Below, piece by piece: positions 24,195-36,666 of a stretch of 64,000 bases of DNA. Source of the stretch: Paramecium sonneborni (taxonomy: Eukaryota > Ciliophora > Oligohymenophorea > Peniculida > Parameciidae); the NCBI GenBank assembly GCA_905182985.1, contig CAJJDN010000142.1, positions 166,034-230,033 on the forward strand, in the 5' to 3' direction. A model generated the notes under the pieces. That model ran no database searches and was not told where the DNA came from. It saw only the letters and a program-made list of their open reading frames with translations. Made by a program: the position numbers and the translations under genes. The first letter of the stretch is position 1; every line of letters starts with the position of its first letter.

Positions 24195-24878
24195 ATGATC
24201 AATTATTAACAAATCACTTAAGTTGACCTAAAAGCTATAGAAATGATTTTTGCATTGCTTCTACTCAGTTGTCTAACATACATTTGGTTTACTTTCATAT
24301 CACTTAAGTTTACAATCATTCTTATTTTAACTATTATTTCTATTGTTGTCATCTTAAAAATTAGATGGATAAGAATTAAATAATAAGGATTCTTAAATAA
24401 AATATCTGTAAAACTTAGAAAAATATTATTGGAAAGATCCTTATTTGATATACTTTGTGATATTTGGTATTTCGAAACTATTAAGAGACATGTTAGAGTA
24501 TTTCTAGGTCCATTTTTAATTAAAAAAACACCTGAAGAAATTATTGAATCATTTGAAGACATCAATCCAAATTTAAAAGAAGCTATTCTTAGAAAAGGAA
24601 CTATTAATTTATTTCCAGAACCTATTAAAAAAGAATTAATAGAAAATTACATTAAAGAAGATGAAATATAAGTTAATTAAGATAAATAATTACATCAATA
24701 AATTATACAACAACCACTTAAAGTTGAACATTGGGATAGATATGCAGATTATGAATAATATACACATAAAAAAAGAAGAAATAATCCATAAACATTATTA
24801 CATGTTATCTCTTTACTTTTGCATAAACCAATTGTTCATAAAGAGAATCATAAACTTAATTTACGAAAGTTTTATTGA
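24195..24878 (+). CDS. Unknown protein with N-terminal membrane segments
   Basis: Intronless frame of 227 residues beginning MINYQQITQVDLKAIEM. Two adjacent hydrophobic stretches lie at about 15-60 (MIFALLLSCLTYIWFTF, then FTIILILTIISIVVIL), followed by a charged region (LERSLFDILCDIWYFETIK; TPEEIIESFEDINPNLKEA) and a basic C-terminal part. I do not recognise the family; it looks like a membrane-anchored protein with a cytosolic helical domain. It follows the PP1 gene after 84 bases. The open frame on the opposite strand in this region has no independent support. Confidence 0.6.
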
Positions 24879-25144
24879 TCAAATATTTTTTTAGATTATC
24901 AAACAACACGAAATCACTTTTGATTGGATCCATCTTATGTATTATGATTTAGGTGTATTTTTCAAAATCATCTAGATAGATATATAAAAAAGCATTCACT
25001 ATTTTATCTTCCATGTCTTTATTAGCATTGGCTTCCACTGCTTTAGGAATCATGGCTTTAAGTAATAAAAAATAAAAAACATTATGATTTTTTATCAAAT
25101 ATTATATATATAACAAATATAATAATTTTAATATATAATTTTAC

Positions 25145-26887
25145 ATGTAAGAAAATCTTCAAACTGATATAAGTAACATGACTTTTAAAAGAGAAGCCAC
25201 TTTCTCATTAAAATAAATTTGTAGCTCTTAAATCTTTTTTGAAAATAGAAGACCTTCAACTAAAAAATCTCTTTATCTTAAAACCACCCAAAATTAAGTA
25301 AGATTACCTCATTTTAAAACTTAAATCATTCCAAGGTATGATGAACAAATATCAAATCAAAAAACTAATACCATTATATCAGGAAAGACTTATATTACTA
25401 AAGCTATGGAACATTAATATTTAAGAATTTCATGTGAAAATTTAATGGCACCCTTTATTTGTTAAGTTTAATGCACAAGTGAATTTTAATTAATGATTTC
25501 ATAAATTCATCCATTCCCAACTAATTATAATTGTGAGTAAGTTATTAATAATAGGGGATTCGTTGTTTCAGTAATCACAGGGGAATTTATTTATATTTCA
25601 ACCATTACTCGAAAAGATTCAGAACTTCAATTCATACTCTAATTCAATGAAAAACTTGATGAAACTTAAAGAATTAAAACTATTTAAAATGTAACATCTT
25701 TTGATTTCTAATAAATGTATAAATTTTCACATTCCAAATCTTTTTAATATATAATCAATTCAAATAAGGAATAAGCAGGAATTAAAAAAAATAAATATTA
25801 AGATGAAATCTCAAGATCAGAAAGATTCTTGAAAGTATTATCTACAAGAAACTTTTAAAGACAATCAAAAACATAAGCAAAAATGTAAAAGCAATATCAA
25901 ATTAAAGCTAAGAAACTAGCTAATTAGGAAAAAATCCTCACTAAAATTATAAATGATAAGAGATCTCAAAAAGTCATTTTTGAATAATAATGGGCTATTA
26001 TTATTTATTTTATTAAAATGACTTCTACAATTTTTGAGAGATTTTCCCATAAAAAGGAAATAATTTTGAAGAATATTTTAGTAGCATTTAGAATGAAAAT
26101 ATATTTACGTCGAGTGAAAAAAAAAATAATAATGCCAAAAGGAGATTCAGTAGAAACAAGAGCTTTATTTGATAGTTTTTTATCAATTAAGGCTAAAACA
26201 AGAATAATTAGAAAAAAAATACGAGCAATTTAAGTTGAAGTATTATTACCAATTTTTAAAAAAAGAGCTACTATTTATTGTATAAAAATGAAATTGTTAA
26301 AGTTAGGAACCAAATTATAAATAATTAAGAAACATATTCTAGAATTTGAAGAGAATTATATAAAGTATAGAGATAATATGATAATTAAATGGGACAATCT
26401 GAATGAGAAGATAAAAGATGAAGAGATAAAATGGAAATAAGCTGCATTGAGAAATAAAGGACTCGTGACTTGGTTCTAAGTATTGAAAGATAAAGATTTT
26501 GCATAATAAATGAGAAAATGTTTTATTTTTGAATTAATGAGAGATAGAATAAGATAACATATTTAAGATTAGCATTTAATAAAGAAATATAGAATAGATT
26601 TAAAATATTATAAATAGAAATTGAAAGTTTGTAGAGATTTTCTAGAAGCTAATACATTTAGAGGGGAGATCTTTAGATTAACTAGTGATATTTATGCAAT
26701 GCATATGAAGAATTAGTTATTTATGCATGTTGATGTAGAAAAGTATTTTCATTTGTTAGTAAATAAATATATATCTTTGGTTGATGATGTTGACATTTTG
26801 CCAAATGAATTGTCAATGTAATAAAAATAGAAATAAAGATAATCTAAACTTTCAATAAGAAGAGTAACGAAAAAATCTAAAATTTGA
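25145..26887 (+). CDS. Unknown 580-residue basic protein
   Basis: Intronless frame from the ATG at 25145 (MQENLQTDISNMTFKRE) to TGA at 26885, using TAA/TAG as Gln throughout. The first 190 residues look globular with beta-type sequence (FVVSVITGEFIYISTITRK), then there is a basic coiled-coil section (NQEKILTKIINDKRSQKVIF), and the rest is helical and very Lys/Arg-rich (LRRVKKKIIMPKGDSVETR; FRLTSDIYAMHMKNQLFMH). No enzyme motif is visible. The size, basic helices and lack of family resemblance are usual for ciliate-specific cytoskeletal proteins, but that is a guess. Confidence 0.6.
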
Positions 26888-26989
26888 TCAGATAATTTCT
26901 TTTGTTTTTTTAATATTTTTCTAATAAAATAAATACATTAAAAAAAAAAAAGAATATTAATTAAACACGTACTAAATGGTATAAATATA

Positions 26990-27552
26990 TCATTATTATT
27001 TATCTTCTCTTTTTTTACTTGCAAATGTTTTTTATCTCTGTAATTCTTTTTTCTTCATTTTTGATAATTCAAGTCTTTTTTATCTTCTTTCTTTGTTTCT
27101 CAATTTTTTTGTTTTTAATCTCAATTATGTTTTAGATTTTGCATTAGGTTGAGTTGGTAATAAAATAGGTTTTTTCTATAAATTAATAGATATTATATAC
27201 TTTAATTTATTTCTATTGATCATGACAATATAAGCGATAGATGTTGGATAATGAATCAGCAAATTTATTTATTTATTATTTATTTGAGGATGTAGAAATA
27301 TTTAATTTTTATGTTTATGATCTAACAATGATTTCATTAATGTCATTAGCTGTTTTGATTTCATTGAATAATTGTTATTTTTATTTTCTTTTTATTTTTT
27401 TTTTAAGTTATGGATATTGATCTTTTAGATCTAAAAGAAAGATTATAATAATAAGATGAAATACTTCTTTTGATAGTAAGTTTAATGATTTTTTCTCCAT
27501 TAAACAATTTAGACAATAAACTTAGAAAACTATCTGGTTTCTTTTTTCCCAT
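26990..27552 (-). CDS. Small Lys/Arg-rich protein, function unknown
   Basis: Product of 167 residues with two introns (27431-27464, 34 bases; 27176-27200, 25 bases); the spliced length is an exact multiple of three. It starts MGKKKPDSFLSLLSKLF and ends in a long basic helix (TQLRLKTKKLRNKERRQKR ... QKTFASKKREDKQQ). Such tails occur in nucleolar ribosome-biogenesis factors, but I could not match it to a family. The upstream neighbour, malic enzyme, lies on the same strand 55 bases away. Confidence 0.55.
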
Positions 27553-27607
27553 ATATTTTTGTAAAATATAAAATATTATATTATTATTATAAATGTACTA
27601 AATGAAA

Positions 27608-29834
27608 TCAAATAGCAGGTAGATTGCCTTCCATAATTAATTTTCTAGCCTAATCAAATACTTTTTCAGGATCAACATTAATTTTTGCAACTCCTGTTTT
27701 CATGGCAGCAATAGCAACAGCTCTAGCAACGTTAGCAGGTATTTCTGCAGTCAAAGCTCCAGGTAAGATTTTAATAGTAGAAAGTTCTGATTCTTTAATA
27801 CTATTAGCAATAGCATAAGCAGCAGCAATCTTATTTAAATTAGGGAATGAATTACTTTCATATCTAAATTAATTTCTTTTGCTCTAGTATCAATAGCACC
27901 TCTAAAGATTCCTGGAAATGCTAAAGAATTATTGACTTAATTATTAAAGTCAGATCTTCCAGTAGCAACAATAAATGCCCCAGCTTAAATAGCTTCATCA
28001 GGCATAATTTCTGGTATAGGATTTGCTAATGCTAATATGAATGGATCTTTATTCATAGTTTTAACCATATCTTAAGTTAAAGCACCCTAAATATATAATG
28101 AATATAATGTACAGCACTAGATACTCCAACAAAAAGATCTCGTTATTTAACTGCATCGGCAAGTGTACCTTGAATTTTATTTTTATTAGTAAATTTAGCT
28201 AAATCATTTTTAAAATTGTTCATATTTTATTGTCTACCTTCATAAATAATACCTGATGTATCACATATGAGAATATCTTCAATTCCATGTCCATGTAATA
28301 ATTTACAAATTGCAACACCAGCAGCCCTTAATAATTAGTATAAGGTATAAATATTTACCCTGCTCCATTAATAACTAATTTTAAATCCTTTACATTCTTT
28401 TTAGTTAATTTAAGATAATTAATAACAGCTGCTAAACTAACAACAGCAGTTCCATGTTAATCATCATGCATTAAAGGTATATGTAAACTATGAACTGCTT
28501 CTTCTTCTATAGGAAAACAATCAGGAGCTCTTAAATCTTCTAAATTAATTGCTGAAAATATTGGAGCAATACTTAAATAGAATTAATAAATATATACCAT
28601 TTAATAATTCTAACCAATTTATGTGGATCTTTCTCTTTAAGACATATAGGCATAAGATCTATACCACCTAATGCATTAAATAAAACTGATTTCCCTTCCA
28701 TTACTGGAGATCCTGCTGATGGTCCAATATTACCTAAACCTAATATGGCTGTCCCATTTGTTATTATAGCAGCATAATTCTTTTTGAAAGTTATCTCTCT
28801 TAATTTTGTTGGATCATCAATAAGTATTTATCTCAGTTATGCTAATTCATCTGCTTAATATGATGTTTCATATATTCTATAAAGATCTTCTAGAGATCTT
28901 GAATTAAATTTTAATTCTATTGTAATCATTCCATTGTATCTTTTATGTAATTCTAAAGCATTCTAATTAAAATCATTTTTCTATAACAGATGATCATTCT
29001 TCCATTTATTATAATAGGCAACTTCACCATATATATATAGATCATTTAATTTATTTATAAAGATTTCTGGTTTTATATTTTAAACAGTATGATGATACCA
29101 TTTATTATTATAGATCTCTTGTAAGCCTATAGCATAGGCCTTATTCAATGTAATTGTCAAATAAGATGGTAAATTTGTAAAGTCTATTCTTTTTATTTCT
29201 TTTTTTATTTACTCACATTAAGAAGGTTTAAGTATAGCTCTTCCATCTAGAGTTGCTTTAACTAATGCAGCATCTTAAAGTTGCTCTCTCAAATTATGAG
29301 AATTAGATATAATTACTGTACATTAGAGATTAGCAATTTCTACAGCAATAATTATTTATTTAGCTAACGTATCTTCAATGTCAATTAAAACTATAGTCTA
29401 AAAATAGAATTCTAAAATAATACTTTATATGTTGTTGATAAATTATCCATGACTAACAAATAATCAGACACATCTGTCATTATATGTCTATCTAAGATTA
29501 TTGGATAAGCATCAACATCATAAAATGCCTTATATAAAGCACTTATCGCTTCTAAATTAGGAATCATTTTTGATGGTCTAGGAAGATCAAATTCTAAATG
29601 AATTAAATTCTCATAATTACTTGATCCATCAGCAAGTAGAGCTATTGAATTTCCAGTTATTGTCAAATCATACAGTTAATCTTAATCTTTTTCAATCACC
29701 TTACAAATATGGCCAACTCCTGGAGTATATACAAGAGACAATGTATAATTGTCAGTAACTCTCACTTTTGGCTTTATTCTTATTAAACCATTCGTTCTCA
29801 GAAATAAATTTTTTAGACTTTATTGAGGATTCAT
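27608..29834 (-). CDS. Malic enzyme with a doubled N-terminal malic domain
   Basis: Product of 696 residues with five introns (29398-29423, 28572-28597, 28327-28358, 28087-28112, 27830-27855). The core is the prokaryote-like malic enzyme type: NGTAILGLGNIGPSAGSPVM with MEGKSVLF near residue 350, INLEDLRAPDCFPIE, HDDQHGTAVV, the Rossmann motif INGAGAAGVA and ANPIPEIMPDEA. It oxidatively decarboxylates malate to pyruvate. Unusually, the N-terminal 300 residues form a degenerate extra copy of the same domain: LSLVYTPGVGHIC (about 32-44), GNSIALLADGS, and IPNLEAISALYKAFYDVDA. The YTPGV motif holding the catalytic Tyr is present only in this first copy, while the Lys-bearing EGK motif is only in the second. 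Length (696) exceeds the usual 400-450 of the basic form. Confidence 0.88.
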
Positions 29835-30842
29835 TTTAATTTTTTTATATGATATTTCCAATTTTTCTCACCAGTATTTATAATATATATTATGATGTAA
29901 TCATTTCATAACAATCTCCAATATTCTAATCATAACTAGTTCATCACTAAAATTCATACAAAGTAAGTCAGATCATAATAGGCTAAATGTTTAAATTTTT
30001 ATTCTTTTAATAATACTATTTCATAATAATTACGAAAAAATCTAAGAAATTAAAAGAATATGAAAAAACATAAATCAGAAATTATGAAATATAAAACAAT
30101 AACTAGAATTTAAGAAGGTTATTCATTAACTATCTAAATTCAATTCAAATCTCTTAATTAAATGAGTAAATAAATCAATGAAAATTTTGAAAAAGATTAT
30201 TTGTGCCATTCACTATACCTAATCAATCTAATGGTAATATGATATTTATGAATATTTGATCATAAGAGGATTACAATTAAATGAATAAATTTTCTATAAT
30301 TTAAGGCTAAATATTATTTATAGTTTAAGTGAAGATGGTATATATATACCACTCTTTTCAATTATTTAAACAATAAATAAACTTATCCAAATATCCAAAC
30401 TAATATAGAGAAACTGAATATATCATTCATATTAGGAAGTTCTTAAAAATAAGGTGATATATGTAATTTAGAAGGAAGTAGTTGTTGTATTATCAGGAAC
30501 TAATATGAAAATTAAATATTTTATATATTGATGCAAAAATCCTTATTAGTAAAATAGCAGCACCACTATTAACTCTTAAATTATTGATGATGAATTTTTT
30601 CGATTTCTTCCTTTTATTTTATAATCTGGAATTGTAATCGATTTTAATCATCATATAGATTGTATTTAAATTTAGATTCAATAAATCACTAGGAGATATT
30701 AATAACTATAGAGATGGAACTCTAAGAAATAATGGAGAATAGATAGTATTTTTAAAATAGTAAATAATTAGAAATTAGAAGAAATAAAATTGTTATATAA
30801 ATATATATATGATAGAATGAGATACAAATAGTAAATTTACAA
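29835..30842. other. Intergenic region with possible gene remnants
   Basis: About 1 kb. On the plus strand a frame starting near the ATG at 30180 gives about 80 residues (MKILKKIICAIHYTQ..., ending LIQISKLIQRN) and another open stretch runs from about 30530 to 30830 (DDEFFRFLPFILQSG). They look protein-like but are separated by TGA codons that no intron removes. They may be remnants of one decayed gene. Confidence is low. Confidence 0.3.
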
Positions 30843-31815
30843 TCAATATTCTGATTATAACTTGGCTTCATTTATGATAATCTAGTCAAAGATATCTATT
30901 AGCTTCTATGCTAAACGATATCCTCCTATAGCTAAATTTTCTTCACAGAATTGTTATGCTTATTGGACATAATCTTTATTGTAGCTATTAGAATTGGCAA
31001 TCATTGGATATACAAATTGAATTGCTTATCTATATCCCACATAAGTCCAGACTGTTGGATTACTATTTAAATATTAATTTGTATAATACGTCATATCCAA
31101 ATTATTATATTTCGTAAATTAATACTTTTTTATTACGTCTAATGACCATTTATTTAAATATTCTTGATCACTCTAACTCAGAGGTCGCACTAGAAAAGAA
31201 TTATTAGGATTGAAGGCAAATGCTCCTGCATCCCAAAAAGAATGCAAATTTACTAAAGTTCCATTTTCCAACTAAAATTATCTTTTTCAATTTTACCTGC
31301 ACTTTCATGAAATTTCCACCTTAATCTCCATTTGGATAAGAAGCATTCCAAAAAGTAGTATCATGTAATGGTTAATGCATATCTCCAATAACATGAAGTA
31401 GCACTCTAAGCATCTATGCTTTAAATACTGTATGTCTGTTTTTAGCTGTTTTGGTATTAGTAAGTACAGAAACTGCTTGATTGATTGCATAAATAGAATT
31501 AATATTTCTAGTTTGATCATCTAACTTTATCAATAACCCATCTGGATTAATTGGTCTATCTGTATAATGCCAATCATTCATAAATGAAGTTCCTGTTTCT
31601 TTTATGTCATCCATCCATGCTGCGGCTTCTGCAAAAGTGTTAGACTTTCCATCTGTAAGTGGATTTAAATCTTAAACCAATGAATCAGCCCATGCTAAAA
31701 CATCTGGTCGATTATCTTTTAGATAATTCTTTGCTATCTATGCAGTCATCATGTGACCTACATCCCACCAACATTGAACAACGTAGCTTATTGTTATGAA
31801 TAGAAGAACTTTCAT
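30843..31815 (-). CDS. S1/P1-type secreted nuclease
   Basis: Product of 315 residues with one intron (31272-31296). After a signal peptide (MKVLLFITISYVVQC) the mature protein starts with the family motif W-x-x-G-H (CWWDVGHMMTAQIA), followed by WMDDIKETGTSF, NDWHYTD, LLHVIGDMHQPLHD and NLHSFWDAG. These supply the three-zinc cluster ligands (N-terminal Trp, His and Asp residues) of S1/P1 nucleases, which degrade single-stranded DNA and RNA to 5'-mononucleotides. A secreted or food-vacuole role is plausible in a bacterivorous ciliate. All metal ligands seem intact. Confidence 0.9.
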
Positions 31816-31901
31816 TGTTATTTTATTATATTAATCTAAAACCTATAGTTCTAAACTTATATACTCCAATTTTATTATTATAAACATCTTAAATTACCAC
31901 A

Positions 31902-32928
31902 TCATTTAAATTTAGTTTTTGGCGGCTATAAATTATGATTAAAATTTTATAAATATGTATAATTTATTTAATAATTAACTAATTTAAAATAGCAATATGT
32001 TAAAGATAGTTATTTGAAATCAATATCATTTTCGCTTGAATTATTAATCTGATTAATATTTCTTAAAGATTGGTTTGAGTCTCTTATCCTAAACATTTCC
32101 ATAAAATTATTAAATACCTTTTCTTACATAATAGTAGAATATTGAAAATGTCCTTACAATTATTCCACTCCTTAGATTCTAGCATAGGTTATTTCACAGA
32201 TCTAAATAATTTTAAAATAAAAAATAATACTTTATCTGAATTGAAGAGTTTCCATTTTTTTCCATGAAACTCTAGAAAAAAGTTAGGAATGAATTTAGAA
32301 TCCAAAAAATTAATAAAGGCATAACCAACATTACATTTATTCTTTGATATCTGAAAATTTTACAGTAAAATCTATAGGAAGATAAAAAAAATCATATTTA
32401 TCTTTGTGATTAATATCCATATTGTCTAATAACATAGACTAGGTGTATTTATTTGGAATGTTCCTTATCATTAAGGTAGTTCTCTAATCTGCAGGAATCT
32501 AATAGATTGTTTTAAATAATTACTTAATCTAACTAAATTTGATATTATGTAGTTTAAATCTATGGTTCATATCTTCTCTTATTTTTGATTTAGAATTACT
32601 AAAAGGAAGTAGGCATAGTTTTATAAAATATATCTTCTTTATTTAATTGTAAAACAGATTAATTTAGTTCATGATTATGAAAAGAAGTAGACAAAGTTTC
32701 AGGTAATGTTGAGGTATTGGAACATATGGTTATTGATCTATTCTTAATAATTAACTAATTCTAATTATTTAGATTGGATTGATCATCATTTAACTATAAA
32801 TTAGATGATATGTTTACTTTAGATTCATCATCTGATTCTGGTTTAAGAATTAATTTGGGTTGTGCATTCGTTTTAGGTCGAACAAACAACCCAAAACATG
32901 ATGGGTTAATTGTAAAAGAAGTTTTCAT
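31902..32928 (-). CDS. Mei2-like RNA-binding protein
   Basis: Product of 317 residues with introns at 32578-32599, 32342-32363 and 32202-32230. The N-terminal 150 residues are Ser/Asn-rich and disordered. Residues about 165-270 form the Mei2-type C-terminal RRM: RTTLMIRNIPNKYTQSMLL, YDFFYLPIDFT, NVGYAFINFLDSKFI and ICEITYARIQGVEQLQGHF, all hallmark strings of that RRM. Mei2 proteins bind meiotic RNAs in fission yeast and regulate meiosis and development in plants; in ciliates a link with sexual reproduction is possible but unproven. The last 40 residues are uncertain and may hide a further intron. Confidence 0.88.
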
Positions 32929-32963
32929 ATAAAATAATATATATTTAATATATAAAGATTTTA

Positions 32964-33603
32964 ATGAGTAAAGCTTATTTAGCTGTGAAGAATTTTAAGT
33001 GGTCTGAGATGGTTAATTTGCTTGCTTATGGTGTGAAACATCCTGACACTCTTTCTTAGACTCAAAGAATTACAAGATTATACAGGTTTAATCTAATGAT
33101 ATTGTTAGAGCAACGATTAGAAGACATTATACAACATAATTAGAAAATTTTAAGGGAGATCATATTAGATTCTATAATGAGATGCAAATAGCTTAATCAG
33201 ATTTCAATAGATTGTAGGAATTGAACAATAATTATGCAAGTATATAGTCAATCATAAAATTATTAGCTTTAAGTAATGAATAGAAGGTTGAGTTTTAAGA
33301 ATTGGAGAATAAATGGGTTTCATGGTTAGAGAATAATTATGATGCATTTTTATATGTCGATGAATGTAGACCATATTCTAGCACCTCAACTAGATATATT
33401 GTTTATTCTGATAAATAATTGAAATTCGATCCTTTGGGTTTCTATAAACCAAGACCAGTTCATGATGGTAAATTTGATCCACATTTACCTTATTTCAGAG
33501 ATTATCCATACAATGAGTCTTGGTGGAGTATGAATGAATCATTCCCAACAGGTAACACTCTTTTTAATCTTTCTTAGATTTCGATGATGTACCATCAAAT
33601 TGA
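32964..33603 (+). CDS. LYR-motif protein, probably complex I NDUFB9-like
   Basis: Product of 196 residues with introns at 33086-33108 and 33552-33577. Residues about 43-52 read ITRLYRATIR, a clear LYR motif, followed by helices (HIRFYNEMQIAQSDFNRL). The C-terminal part has many aromatics (DECRPYSSTSTRY; FYKPRPVHDG; YPYNESWWSMNE). LYR proteins bind the mitochondrial acyl carrier protein and act in complex I or iron-sulphur assembly. Overall order, LYR then an aromatic tail, resembles NDUFB9, but the match is loose. It is divergent from the Mei2-like gene with 35 bases between starts. Confidence 0.6.
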
Positions 33604-33761
33604 TTTATTATATTCCAAATACAAAAACAAAATATAATAATATATATTCATATATATAGATAGATAAGTAATATATTTATACTCTTATATATTAAATAAG
33701 TATTAGAAATTAATTTAAATTTTCTATAAATTATTATATTTTGTGATTGATAAACTAAATT

Positions 33762-34601
33762 ATGTTTAATAAAAGAAAGATTTAAAAGAAAGAAGATGTA
33801 TTAAATGGTATTGAAGTCAATGAATAAGATATTAAAGAATTATAAATTTAAAAAAAAACTAAAGTTGAACAAACAGATAAATAAATTTTATTACCTTTTT
33901 AGGAAGAAACTAAATTTAAAGCTGGTTTTATATTATAAAACTCAAATAACTTTGCAGTTGAGAAACTTGCACCAGAAACAAAGCCTTATTAAAATGAAAT
34001 TGCTGAAACCCTTTAAAGATTAAAATCTATACATTCTATTGATGATATCAAAAAAGGATAAGTTTTACCTCCTAAGAAAAACAATTCTCTTAATACTCCT
34101 ATTGCAATGCCATCAAATGTTAAGTTTTCTTGTACTTTTGATTTCAATCCTATGTTATGTAAAGATTATCATGATACTGGATATTGTACTTTTGGAGATT
34201 CATGCATTTATATTCATGATAGAGGAGACTATAAATCAGGATGGGAATAAGAAAAAGAATATTAAGAACAATAAAAAACTAGAAGAATGGAAAAATATGA
34301 AAAAGAAGATCTTGAATTTAAATAAAAACTAGAAGAATATACAATTCCTGAAACTTGTAATATTTGCTAATCATCATTAAATAAACCTATCTAAACTAAA
34401 TGTAATCATTTCTTTTGTGAAAAATGTATTATTACTTCAAAAAAATGTCCTGAATGTGGAAAAGCTACCGATGGAATTTTTCATTCTGCTGCCAAAATCA
34501 TTTAAGAATTAAAAAATAAAAGAAATAAATTCATTGCAGAATATAAACCTTCAGAAAATAATACAAAATAAAGATTAAATGAATGTGATTGGATGATTTG
34601 A
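33762..34601 (+). CDS. CWC24: CWC24/RNF113 spliceosome-associated zinc-finger protein
   Basis: Intronless gene for 279 residues. It contains a CCCH finger, CKDYHDTGYCTFGDSCIYIH followed by DRGDYKSGWEQE, and a C-terminal C3HC4 RING finger (CNICQSSLNKPIQTKCNHFF, then CEKC and CPECGKATDG). The order CCCH, the DYKxGW string and RING is specific to CWC24 in yeast and RNF113A in animals, which join the spliceosome around activation and may act as ubiquitin ligases. All zinc ligands are present. In a genome with very many tiny introns such a factor is expected. Confidence 0.92.
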
Positions 34602-34629
34602 TCATTATTATTATAAATATTTAATTAAA

Positions 34630-36026
34630 TCACTTTAATTTCTAAACCTTTATATTTTCATTATCAAATACTGCATCAAACACTTCTTTCAATCCTTCAA
34701 AATTAAATGATATATTTAAATATGCAAAAGGAATATTTATATTTACAATTCCTTAAGCAATAAAATTTTCTGCCAAAAGTACAAATAACTATTATCACAG
34801 ATATAATTACTCTATAAAGAAAATGAGTATCTGATTAAGGATTCTTAATTGATTATAATTAATAATCTCCTTTCATTTCATCTATCAATTATAGTCAATA
34901 GATATATAATTTATTATTATATATAGCTGTTGGTTATTCATCAGCTAATTCTTATAAACCTAAAGCATTCAAAAATTAATTCACATCTTCCATAATTATA
35001 AATGAAACTTGGAACTCTTAAAAAGCATAGGCCATATAAACTCTGATTATATTTTCTATGATTATTTTGTTGCAGCGATTTTTTAAGCAAATTATTTTCC
35101 AAAACTAGCCAAAATAACACCAATTAACTTTTTAGCTAATCACTATTAAAAGCTGCTTTAAATTCAAAAATAAATCCTTCCAATAAATATTTAATAAATA
35201 TCTAATCTTTTTTCATTAATTTTGTTATTCCATTTTTTATACCAAAAAGAAACTCTATATTAATACTTCCACATCTGTGCCTAATTTTTCACAATATGGT
35301 AAGTAAGCTTATTCAAATGTCATATCAATTAATGCATGACTAATATTAATTGCTATAGCTACTGAGTCTTTTCTCTCTTAGAATTCTATATTTAATGAAT
35401 TTTCAATTTATGGTAGTATTATTTAATCTTACTTTTCTTATAATTTTTATTTAAATTCTTTCCATAGTTATTCTAATTTTTCTTTCGCTTATACAGGTTT
35501 TATTGCTCTACAAATAATTATTATTTATAATGATTTTGATTATTAAAATCCAACCTCCTATTAAATATCCTCTAATACTCCTGATCCTTTATATTTCATT
35601 TTAATGTTAAATTTGAAATGAGGTTAAAAATCTCCATAATTTATAGCCCAATAATGATGATCTAATTTAGGTTCATATTTCTATTCAAGAGATACTCCAA
35701 ATCTTGTAAATTCAGAATTTATTGATTTTAACATATTCATTAATTTCAATTTCATAAAAACCAATTTCTCTAATTTTTCATTCTTTCCAAATTACCACCA
35801 AATCCAAAACTCTTCAAATGATATTTTCCCATCATTATTACTATCAACTACTTTCATTAACTAATAATCTAATCTGCAAATATACTCTATCAATATCATC
35901 TTATGTAATTTCTTCATTCATTTATTTACTTATTTCTATTAATTCATTTGATTCTACATAACCATTACCATCTTTGTCGAATTTCTTAAAAACTTCAAAA
36001 AGTTATGTTTTTGTTTAATTAATCAT
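34630..36026 (-). CDS. EF-hand protein with a damaged reading frame
   Basis: The N-terminus (MINQTKTQLFEVFKKFD) has two good EF-hands, DKDGNGYVESNE and DSNNDGKISFEE, joined by an intron at 35861-35885. The frame then runs well to about 35260, where coding sequence continues in another frame with no acceptable intron (EVLI to FLFGIKNGITKLMKK). Introns at 35105-35128, 35017-35041 and 34789-34810 restore the rest, but an in-frame TGA remains at 34895-34897 between NNKLYIY and LQLIDEMKGDYQ. The end (EGLKEVFDAVFDNENIK) is clearly protein-like. Either a young pseudogene or two sequencing errors. EF-hands imply calcium binding; the rest is unknown. Confidence 0.55.
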
Positions 36027-36666
36027 TTTTATTTTATCAGTTTTATTTTTACAGAATTTATTCTCATCACATCATTCAGTAATTTTTATTAAATACAAAT
36101 ATTTATATACTAATAAAAAAAAAATTTTTTTTAAACATACAAATAATATATCAATTTTTCTAACAATCAAGCTCACTATGCCATAAATTTTGCGATATAT
36201 ATAAATACAATAAAATCATTTGTTTAAAATATTACAGTTAAAAGGTAAATTTTGAAATTGTCATTTTATATCAAATACGTTTATCCGCAAGAAGTAAAAT
36301 TTAATAAAAACCTATGAATTGAGAAGATTGATCTAAATATTGATCTACAAAACGAATTCTTGTGACTTAATTGTTGAAAATTCTTAGAAGATTTCTTTAT
36401 TTAAAAAAGGGGAAAATTTCATATAGGAAACTGAATTTTAAATTCCACGTGCAAAGTAAATGTTTTTAAATATAACAAGATTTCTTTTGAATAGCTAATC
36501 TATGAACTATCAGATAGTACGTCATGGAATATAAACATTTTTATGATTTTAAACACAAGAATCAAATTTAATTGATGGAATGTAAAAGGACATGATGATG
36601 GATTAAAGCATGTTCAAAATGTTGAGGGTATAGTTGATAAAATTTAAATAAAGAAAAAAGTGAAAA
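36027..36666. other. Intergenic, 640 bases, nothing recognised
   Basis: AT-rich sequence upstream of the EF-hand gene and downstream of the small gene at 36667-37023. No open frame could be supported. Confidence 0.5.

Noticed and set aside
24560..25053. Minus-strand frame beginning MIPKAVEANANKDMEDK opposite the 3' end of the membrane-protein gene
   Set aside because: It has a plausible start but, without TGA, runs antisense through most of the well-supported gene at 24195-24878, and no intron ends it earlier. A short real gene at 24880-25053 cannot be excluded.
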